From Eubacterium sp. TM05-53 (lineage in GTDB: Bacteria > Bacillota_I > Bacilli_A > Erysipelotrichales > Erysipelotrichaceae), in contig NZ_QSPK01000041.1 of NCBI RefSeq assembly GCF_003436425.1, positions 1 through 20,919 on the forward strand: a stretch of DNA of 20,919 bases, given 5' to 3'. The notes under the pieces are model-generated. The model saw only the letters and a program-made list of their open reading frames with translations, was not told the origin of the DNA and did no database searches. A program made the translations under genes and the position numbers. Position 1 is the first letter of the stretch, and each line of letters starts with the position of its first letter. Positions 14,113 to 20,919 of the stretch are shown here, one piece after another.

Positions 14113-15624
14113 TTATTGTGGTTTTGCGTCGAAATGTTCATCACGAACTACAACGTCGTGAGCTCCACCTTCGACAATACTTGTACTTGATACCAATGTA
14201 ACCTTCGCATCTTTTTGAAGTTCAGGAATTGTTAGACATCCACAGTTACACATTGTATGACGAATCTTAGATAAAGATAAACCTACATTGTCTCTTAAGC
14301 TACCTGCATAAGGAACATAAGAATCAACACCTTCTACGAAAGACATTTTCTTGTCTCCACCAACATCATATCTTTGCCAGTTACGAGCACGAGCACTACC
14401 TTCACCCCAGTACTCTTTCATGTAGTTTCCATTTACACTTACGATTTTATTTGGAGCTTCTTTGAAACGTGCAAAATAACGACCCAACATAACGAAGTCA
14501 GCACCAAATGCCAACGCTAATGTGATGTGGTAATCATGTACAATACCTCCATCTGAACAAATTGGAACATAGATTCCAGTTTCTTCAAAGTATGCATCAC
14601 GAGCTTTCGCAACATCGATTGTAGCTGTAGCTTGTCCACGACCAATACCTTTTTGTTCACGAGTGATACAGATAGAACCTCCACCGATTCCAATCTTAAT
14701 AAAGTCAGCTCCTGCATCCGCTAAGAAACGGAAACCATCTCCATCAACAACGTTACCAGCTCCAACTTTTACGCTGTCACCATAGTGTTCACGGATCCAT
14801 TTGATTGTTTCAGCTTGCCATGCAGAATATCCTTCACTTGAATCAATACATAAAACATCGACACCAGCTTCTACTAATGCAGGTACACGCGTCGCATAGT
14901 CACGTGTATTGATACCAGCACCTACAACGTAGCGCTTTTTATCATCCAATAATTCATTTGGATTGTCTTTGTGTGATTCGTAGTCTTTTCTGAATACGAA
15001 TGCCTTTAAGTGTTGTTCTTTATCAACGATAGGCAACTGATTTAATTTGTGTTCCCAGATCAAATCGTTTGCCTCAGACAATGTAATATCTTCATCTCCA
15101 ACGATCAATTTTTCAAATGGTGTCATGAATTCCTTAACCAAGATCGAATGATCCATACGACTTTCGCGATAATCACGACTTGTTACGATACCTACTAATT
15201 TACCATCCGCTTGACCATTGTCAGTAACAGCCATTGTTGAGTGTCCTGTCTTTGTACGAAGAGCAATTACATCCTCTAATGTTGCTTCAGGGCTAATATT
15301 TGAATCGCTGCCAACAAACCCAGCCTTAGTCGATTTCACTTTACGAACCATAGCGGCTTGAGACTCAATTGTTTGACTACCGTAAATAAAACTTACTCCA
15401 CCCTCACGTGCAAGTGCACAAGCCATTTCTTCACCACTAACAGCCTGCATAACAGCACTTACCATTGGAATATTTAAAGATAGTGCAGGTTCTTCACCTT
15501 TTTTGAATTTTACTAAAGGCGTTTTCAAACTCACCTTATCCGGTGTACAATCCGGACCTGTGTAACCAGGAATCAATAAATACTCACTGAACGTTCTAGA
15601 TGGTTCTTCAAAAAATTTTGCCAT
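14113..15624 (-). CDS. guaB: IMP dehydrogenase, Tritrichomonas-like clade
   Basis: A 503-residue enzyme that oxidises IMP to XMP with NAD+, the committed step of GMP synthesis. The barrel is interrupted by two CBS modules at about 100-220 ([23 protein letters not shown]). The active-site loop [15 protein letters not shown] places the nucleophile at C319, and the mobile flap [14 protein letters not shown] places the catalytic pair at R418 and Y419, with E431 near the NAD site. These numbers and the total length are the same as I recall for the Tritrichomonas foetus enzyme, which is bacterial in origin. AGGAGA lies six bases before the ATG. Monocistronic, with its own strong promoter and a strong terminator. 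GMP reductase is excluded by the CBS modules and flap. Confidence 0.95.
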   Translation of the reverse strand: MAKFFEEPSRTFSEYLLIPGYTGPDCTPDKVSLKTPLVKFKKGEEPALSLNIPMVSAVMQAVSGEEMACALAREGGVSFIYGSQTIESQAAMVRKVKSTKAGFVGSDSNISPEATLEDVIALRTKTGHSTMAVTDNGQADGKLVGIVTSRDYRESRMDHSILVKEFMTPFEKLIVGDEDITLSEANDLIWEHKLNQLPIVDKEQHLKAFVFRKDYESHKDNPNELLDDKKRYVVGAGINTRDYATRVPALVEAGVDVLCIDSSEGYSAWQAETIKWIREHYGDSVKVGAGNVVDGDGFRFLADAGADFIKIGIGGGSICITREQKGIGRGQATATIDVAKARDAYFEETGIYVPICSDGGIVHDYHITLALAFGADFVMLGRYFARFKEAPNKIVSVNGNYMKEYWGEGSARARNWQRYDVGGDKKMSFVEGVDSYVPYAGSLRDNVGLSLSKIRHTMCNCGCLTIPELQKDAKVTLVSSTSIVEGGAHDVVVRDEHFDAKPQ

Positions 15625-15652
15625 TGTTTATCTCCTTCTCAATTTAACCTAT

Positions 15653-15681
15653 ATTATATGTTTTGAGTTCTAAGCCGTCAA
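15653..15681 (-). promoter_or_regulatory. Promoter of guaB, overlapping the pulA 3' end
   Basis: TTGACG (15681-15676), a 17-bp spacer, and TATAAT (15658-15653) on the minus strand, close to consensus. The -35 box lies in the last codons of pulA, whose stop codon is at 15672-15670 inside the spacer. No terminator separates the two genes. Confidence 0.85.
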
Positions 15682-17778
15682 GCCAAATTGACAAACGACG
15701 ACACTAAATGCTGCAATATGAATATCCTGCGTTTCAAACGCATTACTATTTCCATCATCAAACAAAACTCTTGCCTCTTGATCCAAGTGATAATCATAAG
15801 GAATGTTCGTTGGATTAAAGAAAGCTACGCAATGATCATCCCCTTTTTGACATGAATACACTAAGACTTGATCATAGATCGAATCAAATTGAACACCCTT
15901 TTCAATGTCTTCAACCGTACTTAATCTGAAACAAGGATGCGCTTTACGAATTTCAATCAATTCTTTTGTGCGCTCAACAATTTCAATATGATGATCCCTT
16001 CTTTGATAATCTACACGATTGTAGTTATCCGAACGATTGTATGTATTGCCTAGACCTTGTTTCGTACGACCAAACTCTTGACCACAATGAATAAAAGGAA
16101 CTCCTTGCGCAAGTAATACCATCGCATTGGCCATGATTTGACGTTTTTCTCTTAAATCACGACTCTCCCCATGACAACATACTCTGTTTTTATCCCATAA
16201 CGTATGATTATCATGACACTCCACATAGTTGATGACTTTCGTAGGACTATCAAACACATGGTCCAAACAACTTGCGGCCATTACACATTTTACTTGATAG
16301 AACAAATCAGCTTGTCCAGACGCAAAGCCCTTACGAGAAAGCTCATCATTCGATCCGCGAACTACTTCACGGAAACGATCCGAAAAATGACCTACATGTG
16401 GCATCTTAGCTTGATTCAATTGTGAAGCACGAATCTCTTCCGCTACAAAGCTTGGCATATTCCAGCCTTCCCCATAAATCATAAAGTCTGGCTTCACTTT
16501 TTTACACTCTTCACTAATTACATTCATCAAGTTATAATCGAGAATTCCCATCAAGTCAAAACGGAAACCATCCACATCAAATAACTCGATGATTTTCTTA
16601 CAAGTTTCTAAAAAATATTTACGCGCCATATATGGCTGTGTATCAATATCATTACCACAGAAACTTCCATTCGAAAATTCACCTTCACGATTCATTAAGA
16701 AATAATAATCGGGCACCATATTTTCTAACGCAAAGTTTTCTTTGACATACACATGGTTAAACACTAAATCCAAATTCACGCGAATGCCTGCCTTGTGACA
16801 ATCATGCACTAAATTCGCAAACTCTTCGATTCTTAACTTCGCATTTTTTGAATCCAATGAATAGGCCCCTTCTAAACAACGATACTGCATCGGATCATAG
16901 CCCCAGTTATAGAAGATATTTGGATACACTTCATCCACACTGCCAAAGTCAAAGACAGGCATCAATTGAACGTGTGTCACACCTAATGATTTTAAATAAC
17001 TAAACCCTGTATTGTGTGCTTTTGTGATTTCATTTTCTTCAGTAAATCCCACAAATTTTTTTGGATGACTGACACCAATTCCTGTTTGGCTTGTCATATC
17101 ACGAATACTTGCTTCATATATGATCGCATCACATTCACTATCCATTGGTTTCAATTTGATTTTTTCAGGAAGCTTTAAACTCTTAGGATCTACAATCACA
17201 CTATATTGGCCATTCGGACCACTAAAACAAGTATATGGATCTGTTACCCCTTTATATTCTCCATTCACACGTACTAAGTATGAATAGTGCACTCCATTTA
17301 AATCTTTATTGACAGTAAGTGAGAAAACGCCCTTGTCTTGTCGAGTCATCGATTCAACGATTTTCTTACCATTTAAAACATAGCCTACATTCACAGCTAA
17401 TGCGGTAGGTGCCCATACTTTAAAGGTTGTCTTTTCCGGTGTATATGTAACACCTAGATCGTCTTTTTCATACATAAACTCTTTTGCGAAACGCTCTGTT
17501 TTGACAATATGAGAGTATTTGGCAACACAAGTCTTACAATGTTCATCATAGACTGTATATTCTTGACCAATTTCTAAGTTTCCGTTTAAAGACAATGAAT
17601 AATGCGTATATCCATTGTATAGATCACTTTGAGACTGGATCGTCAACGGAATAATACGATCCTTCGTATCTTTCATATGGAAAATACGACTTTTTCCATC
17701 AAAAAAATTTTTGGACATATAAACATCCAAACAATTGTAGTCATCTAAATAAGCTTCATATGGCTCCTTCATTCGCAT
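15670..17778 (-). CDS. pulA: Type I pullulanase (GH13 debranching enzyme), intracellular
   Basis: A 702-residue enzyme that hydrolyses alpha-1,6 branch links in pullulan, limit dextrins or glycogen. After an N-terminal beta domain, a CBM48-like module spans about 108-205 (FKVWAPTALAVNVGY, HYSYLVRVNG). The GH13 barrel carries the type I pullulanase signature YNWGYDP at 290-296, the nucleophile D408 in GFRFDLMG, the acid E437 in YGEGWNMP, and D523 in VECHDNHTLWD. A C-terminal beta domain ends the protein. There is no signal peptide, so it should act in the cytosol on storage glycogen or imported dextrins. GAGGAA lies eight bases before the ATG at 17778. It is divergent from fumC; an extended -10 lies upstream. 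Confidence 0.95.
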   Translation of the reverse strand: MRMKEPYEAYLDDYNCLDVYMSKNFFDGKSRIFHMKDTKDRIIPLTIQSQSDLYNGYTHYSLSLNGNLEIGQEYTVYDEHCKTCVAKYSHIVKTERFAKEFMYEKDDLGVTYTPEKTTFKVWAPTALAVNVGYVLNGKKIVESMTRQDKGVFSLTVNKDLNGVHYSYLVRVNGEYKGVTDPYTCFSGPNGQYSVIVDPKSLKLPEKIKLKPMDSECDAIIYEASIRDMTSQTGIGVSHPKKFVGFTEENEITKAHNTGFSYLKSLGVTHVQLMPVFDFGSVDEVYPNIFYNWGYDPMQYRCLEGAYSLDSKNAKLRIEEFANLVHDCHKAGIRVNLDLVFNHVYVKENFALENMVPDYYFLMNREGEFSNGSFCGNDIDTQPYMARKYFLETCKKIIELFDVDGFRFDLMGILDYNLMNVISEECKKVKPDFMIYGEGWNMPSFVAEEIRASQLNQAKMPHVGHFSDRFREVVRGSNDELSRKGFASGQADLFYQVKCVMAASCLDHVFDSPTKVINYVECHDNHTLWDKNRVCCHGESRDLREKRQIMANAMVLLAQGVPFIHCGQEFGRTKQGLGNTYNRSDNYNRVDYQRRDHHIEIVERTKELIEIRKAHPCFRLSTVEDIEKGVQFDSIYDQVLVYSCQKGDDHCVAFFNPTNIPYDYHLDQEARVLFDDGNSNAFETQDIHIAAFSVVVCQFGLTA

Positions 17779-17815
17779 ATGTAGTATTCCTCATTTCCTT
17801 TTATTTTACGTATCT

Positions 17816-17824
17816 ATTGTAACA
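17816..17824 (-). promoter_or_regulatory. Extended -10 promoter of pulA
   Basis: TGTTACAAT on the minus strand, the same extended -10 as before the DUF1836 gene. The -35 position is only A/T-rich. The start site would be about 30 nt before the pulA ATG, leaving room for its ribosome binding site. The 101-bp gap also holds the fumC ribosome binding site AGAGGTG at 17867-17873 and, less certainly, a fumC promoter (AAGACA 17831, TAAACT 17854). Confidence 0.55.
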
Positions 17825-17879
17825 TGTATAAAGACAATTTTTTAAAAAAATGTTAAACTACTTCATAGAGGTGAACAAA

Positions 17880-19253
17880 ATGAGTACATATCGTATAGAA
17901 GAAGATTGCTTAGGACAAATCAAAGTCGAAGCTGACAAATATTGGAAATCCCAAACCCAAAGAAGTTTAGAGAATTTTAAGATTGGACAGGAATTGATGC
18001 CTGCCTCTTTGATTCATAGTTTTGCGATATTGAAAGAAGCGTGTGCTAAGGCGAACCTTCATTTCAATAAAATCACTGAAAAACAATGTGAAGCCATTGT
18101 CGAAATCTGTCAAAGAATTGAGGACGGACAATATTTAGACCAGTTCCCTTTACATGTTTGGCAAACAGGTTCTGGAACACAAACCAATATGAATGCCAAT
18201 GAAGTCATTTCTATGTTAGGAAATGAATACGCAAAGGAAAATATTCTACACCCAAACGATACGGTAAACGCATCCCAAAGTTCAAATGATACGTTCCCAG
18301 CTGCGTTACATATCATGGTAGCCCAAAAAATCAATGCCGAGCTACTTCCACAATTAGATTTAATGATTCATCAAATCAAAAAACTAGAAGAAGAAAACGA
18401 AGGCATTATTAAAATTGGTAGGACTCATCTTCAAGATGCCACTCCATTATATTTCTCACAAGAATTAAGTGGATACCGTTCTATGATTGAGCATAGTAAA
18501 GCTCAAATTATCGATAGCTTAAAATATGTGTATGAACTAGCTTGTGGTGCAACCGCTGTAGGTACAGGAATCAACTGTCCAGAAGGTTTTGATGAAGTCG
18601 TCACAAAAATCATTTCTGAGAAAACTAACCTTCCATTTGTACCAGACCCAAATAAATTCCATGCCCTTACAAGTAAGGATGCGATGGTTTATACAAGTGG
18701 CGCTTTAAAAGGTCTTGCCGCCAACTGCATGAAGATTGCCAATGACGTAAGATGGCTTGCGAGTGGTCCAAGAAGTGGTATTCATGAAATCGATATTCCT
18801 AGTAATGAACCTGGCTCAAGTATCATGCCAGGTAAAGTCAATCCAACACAATGTGAAGCTTTGACCATGGTTGCCGTACAAGTTATGGGAAATGATACCT
18901 CAATTGGTATTGGAGCTAGTCAAGGAAACTTTGAATTAAATGTCTTTATGCCATTGATTGCCTACAATATGGATCAGAGCATTCAATTATTAAGTGATGC
19001 GATTTACTCATTCACCATTCATTGTTTAGATGGATTAAAGGCCAATAAAGAAACAATGGATAAAAACTTACATAACTCTTTAATGTTAGTAACTTGTTTA
19101 AATCCAGTGATTGGCTATGAAAAAGCCGGACACGCCAGTCAACATGCTTTCAAGAATAACTTAACTTTAAAAGAAGCCATTTTAGATTTGGGTTATTTAA
19201 CAAGTGAAGAATTTGATTTGTATGTGCAGCCCGAAAAAATGATTCATAAATAA
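17880..19253 (+). CDS. fumC: Class II fumarate hydratase
   Basis: A 457-residue, iron-independent, homotetrameric enzyme interconverting fumarate and malate. All family blocks are present: TGSGTQTNMNANEV (97-110), ASQSSNDTFP (131-140), GRTHLQDATPL (180-190) with catalytic H183, and the fumarase/aspartase signature GSSIMPGKVNP (312-322) with catalytic S313. Aspartase shares the fold, but the wording of these blocks (HVWQTGSGTQ, HLQDATP) fits fumarase. I start at the ATG at 17880, six bases after AGAGGTG, instead of the in-frame ATG at 17850, which would put that ribosome binding site inside the gene. No other citric acid cycle gene is nearby; in fermenters it usually serves malate/fumarate/succinate conversion. 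It shares a terminator with cls. Confidence 0.95.
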   Translation: MSTYRIEEDCLGQIKVEADKYWKSQTQRSLENFKIGQELMPASLIHSFAILKEACAKANLHFNKITEKQCEAIVEICQRIEDGQYLDQFPLHVWQTGSGTQTNMNANEVISMLGNEYAKENILHPNDTVNASQSSNDTFPAALHIMVAQKINAELLPQLDLMIHQIKKLEEENEGIIKIGRTHLQDATPLYFSQELSGYRSMIEHSKAQIIDSLKYVYELACGATAVGTGINCPEGFDEVVTKIISEKTNLPFVPDPNKFHALTSKDAMVYTSGALKGLAANCMKIANDVRWLASGPRSGIHEIDIPSNEPGSSIMPGKVNPTQCEALTMVAVQVMGNDTSIGIGASQGNFELNVFMPLIAYNMDQSIQLLSDAIYSFTIHCLDGLKANKETMDKNLHNSLMLVTCLNPVIGYEKAGHASQHAFKNNLTLKEAILDLGYLTSEEFDLYVQPEKMIHK

Positions 19254-19257
19254 AAAG

Positions 19258-19296
19258 AAAGGTATTTATTCCTACATAATAGGACTAAATACCTTT
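19258..19296. terminator. Bidirectional terminator between fumC and cls
   Basis: Outer arms AAAGGTATTTA (19258-19268) and TAAATACCTTT (19286-19296) and inner arms TCCTA (19270-19274) and TAGGA (19280-19284) form one long hairpin. The minus-strand continuation CTTTCTTTTT is a good U-tract for cls; the plus-strand continuation AATATATTT is weaker. The final cls codons, including its stop at 19272-19274, lie inside it. Confidence 0.8.
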
Positions 19297-20807
19297 AATA
19301 TATTTCGATACACTTTAATAAAAGGATTGGTGTTTACACACTCTTGTAATGTCACTTCATGTGAGACTTTGAATATTTCTTCAAAGTCCTTTTTAATATC
19401 CATCAAACAATCCACTTCATGCATCCATACACCACATTCATAATGTTGATAATACGATCTAAAATCCATGTTTACGGTGCCGACTAAAGCACTCGAATCA
19501 TCGATGATACATACTTTTCCATGAATGAAACCAGGCGTGTACTCATAGATTTTAACACCGGCTTTGATCAACGTATCAAAGTTGGCCTTTGTGACTTCAT
19601 ATACCATCTTTTTATCTGGAATTCCAGGAACCACAATACGAACATCAACACCATTCGATACAGCTAGTTTTAGAGATGAAATCATTTCCGCATCCAAAAT
19701 TAAATAGGGTGTTGTGATCCAACAATAATCTTTGGAACATCCAAGCATATTCAAATGCATATTTAAACTTGTGTTATTTTCATCCGTTGGAGAATCCGAG
19801 AATGGAATGATATAACCAGGATTCTTTAAAGCTGAAAAGACTTCACGATTTTGAATAAAACGAGAATAGGAAGTATATTCATTGGCTTGATAGTTCCAAA
19901 TCTGTAAAAAGGAAATGGTAAACATTTCTACACCAGCTCCTTTGATCATACACCCCATATCTTTCCAATGTCCAAAACGTTTCTTCGTGTTGATATATTC
20001 ATCCGATATGTTACAGCCACCTGTAAAGGCAACCTTGCCATCAATGACTAAAATCTTTCTATGATCTCGATTATTCATGGCCATGGCCAGTTGAGGTCGC
20101 AATGGATTAAAGGCATGTGTTTTAATACCACGTTCATTTAACCATTTCGCATAGTCTCTAGGTAAATAAGTCAAGGATCCCATATCATCATAAATAACAC
20201 GAACATCCACACCCATAGCTGCTTTATCCATTAAAATCTGTAGAATGGTATTCCACATTACACCTTTATTGATAATAAAGAATTCCATAAAGATAAAATC
20301 TTCAGCTTTTATTAGTTCTTGAATAAAAGCCTGATATTGTTCTTCACCAGAAGGAAAATAGGTTAAGGAACAATTGTCATAAACTGGAAAATATCCATTT
20401 GTCCATGCCATGGATGTCATTTTGTCTAAGACATAGTCATCTTCATGAAGATCACTTAAAATTTCAATGTTTTGAAGAGCATATTTTTTATAGTCTGAAT
20501 ATGCCTGTCTATCTTTGATCATTAATGCCTTTGGAATCTTACGATTTCCAAGTAATAAATAAACAACGCCACCAAAAATTGGGAATGACATGATCAATAA
20601 AACCCATAATAACTTTGAGCTCGAATCTGAATCACGATTGATAATGTGCATACATACACATAAACTAAATCCAATCAAAATATAGTAAATAATAAAGAAT
20701 CTTTGACTAAAATAGCTCACTAAAAAGAACAGTGTTAAAAATTGGAGTAACACAGCTAAGATGATATAAATAGGTTTTGATTTACAATACTTCAAAATTT
20801 TATGCAT
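19272..20807 (-). CDS. cls: Cardiolipin synthase (phospholipase D family)
   Basis: A 511-residue membrane enzyme that joins two phosphatidylglycerols to make cardiolipin. Three hydrophobic segments lie at about 12-32, 36-56 and 66-86 (the last with the GGVVYLLLG of the PLDc_N region), followed by two HKD catalytic motifs: H249, K251, D256 in HRKILVIDG and H429, K431, D436 in HGKVCIID, each followed by a GGCNIS- or GTVNMD-type block. Length and order are normal for bacterial Cls. I choose the ATG at 20807; an in-frame ATG at 20858 would begin within the 5S-proximal terminator region and add a sequence without family resemblance. TATAAT ends six bases before this ATG with no Shine-Dalgarno, again predicting a leaderless message. 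Confidence 0.93.
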   Translation of the reverse strand: MHKILKYCKSKPIYIILAVLLQFLTLFFLVSYFSQRFFIIYYILIGFSLCVCMHIINRDSDSSSKLLWVLLIMSFPIFGGVVYLLLGNRKIPKALMIKDRQAYSDYKKYALQNIEILSDLHEDDYVLDKMTSMAWTNGYFPVYDNCSLTYFPSGEEQYQAFIQELIKAEDFIFMEFFIINKGVMWNTILQILMDKAAMGVDVRVIYDDMGSLTYLPRDYAKWLNERGIKTHAFNPLRPQLAMAMNNRDHRKILVIDGKVAFTGGCNISDEYINTKKRFGHWKDMGCMIKGAGVEMFTISFLQIWNYQANEYTSYSRFIQNREVFSALKNPGYIIPFSDSPTDENNTSLNMHLNMLGCSKDYCWITTPYLILDAEMISSLKLAVSNGVDVRIVVPGIPDKKMVYEVTKANFDTLIKAGVKIYEYTPGFIHGKVCIIDDSSALVGTVNMDFRSYYQHYECGVWMHEVDCLMDIKKDFEEIFKVSHEVTLQECVNTNPFIKVYRNILKVFSPIM

Positions 20808-20813
20808 ATTGGT

Positions 20814-20842
20814 ATTATACGCCACAAAAAGGCAAAAAAAAA
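20814..20842 (-). promoter_or_regulatory. Promoter of cls, predicting a leaderless mRNA
   Basis: TATAAT (20819-20814 on the minus strand), then ACCAAT, then the ATG. The -35 position 17 bp upstream is TTTTTT (20842-20837) within the T-tract that follows the 5S rRNA hairpin. Confidence 0.6.
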
Positions 20843-20856
20843 GCGGACAAAAGTCC
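20834..20856 (-). terminator. Probable terminator after the 5S rRNA gene
   Basis: On the minus strand GGAC, TTTT, GTCC, then GC and nine Ts. The stem is only four pairs, so the T-tract carries most of the signal. Position, just after the 5S 3' end, supports the call. Confidence 0.5.
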
Positions 20857-20874
20857 ATAAAAGTATAAAAAAAG

Positions 20875-20919
20875 GACCCGGCAGCTAGCTATCTTCGCAG
20901 GGGCAAGCCCAACTATTGT
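20875..20919 (-). rRNA. rrf: 5S ribosomal RNA, 3' part only
   Basis: On the minus strand the edge sequence contains AATAGTTGGGC, CCCCTGCGAAGATAGC and ends in GCTGCCGGGT. This fits the 3' half of Firmicutes 5S rRNA (GGTAGT..., CCTGCGAGAGTAGG, GCTGCC). About 45 of some 115 bases are present; the rest is beyond the window. The exact 3' end is uncertain by a few bases. It implies an rRNA operon read toward this window. Confidence 0.85.

Noticed and set aside
14058..14144. Extension of the nrdG fusion to an upstream ATG at 14144
   Set aside because: It would overlap the guaB 3' end and read through the guaB terminator hairpin, giving residues with no MarR resemblance. The ATG at 14057 sits correctly after TATAAT.
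20808..20858. Extension of cls to an ATG at 20858
   Set aside because: The extra 17 residues are encoded by the T-rich region after the 5S gene, and the promoter -10 box would then be inside the gene.
1..20919. CRISPR array, tRNA genes or prophage genes
   Set aside because: No regularly spaced repeats, no tRNA-like cloverleaf sequence and no phage structural or integrase gene were seen.

Overview
This is about 20.9 kb of a low-GC, gene-dense, anaerobic Firmicutes chromosome, most likely from the Erysipelotrichia (gut relatives of Holdemanella, Catenibacterium or Faecalicoccus). The evidence is the AT-rich codon use, TTGACA/TATAAT promoters, AGGAGG ribosome binding sites, a DUF1836 protein, an oxygen-independent class III ribonucleotide reductase (NrdD plus activase) and an unusual clade of IMP dehydrogenase. 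The assignment is inferred from family content, not from a database match.

Layout from left to right. (1) A lactate permease gene (+) has a strong promoter and an upstream CcpA cre-like site; it converges on a DegV/FakB fatty-acid-binding gene (-). (2) A DUF1836 regulator gene (+) is divergent from degV. (3) An AbiE-like toxin/antitoxin pair (-) has a four-copy inverted-repeat operator over its promoter. (4) A small membrane protein and a NapH-like polyferredoxin (-) overlap in one operon. (5) A complete IS1595-family insertion sequence (6451-7677) has perfect 27-bp terminal repeats and an 8-bp target duplication, and sits in the T-tract of the ilvE terminator. (6) ilvE (-) follows with its own promoter. 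(7) A tight operon on - runs nrdG fusion, nrdD, proC, pepA. (8) guaB (IMP dehydrogenase) and pulA (type I pullulanase) lie on -, with the guaB promoter overlapping the pulA 3' end. (9) fumC (+) is divergent from pulA and converges on cls (-). (10) The right edge cuts into the 3' end of a 5S rRNA (-), so an rRNA operon lies just outside.

How the genes fit together: lactate uptake, fumarase, debranching of glycogen or starch, branched-chain amino acid transamination, proline synthesis and peptide breakdown describe a saccharolytic, amino-acid-using fermenter. NrdD, its activase and guaB supply nucleotides without oxygen. The AbiE-like pair and the IS are the accessory content.

Points of most interest: a MarR-type DNA-binding domain fused to the radical-SAM activase of NrdD; three genes (DUF1836, nrdG fusion, cls) whose -10 box ends exactly 6 nt before the ATG with no Shine-Dalgarno, predicting leaderless mRNAs; the AbiE-like locus with its operator array; and an IMP dehydrogenase whose length and catalytic residue numbers coincide with those of the protozoan Tritrichomonas foetus enzyme.
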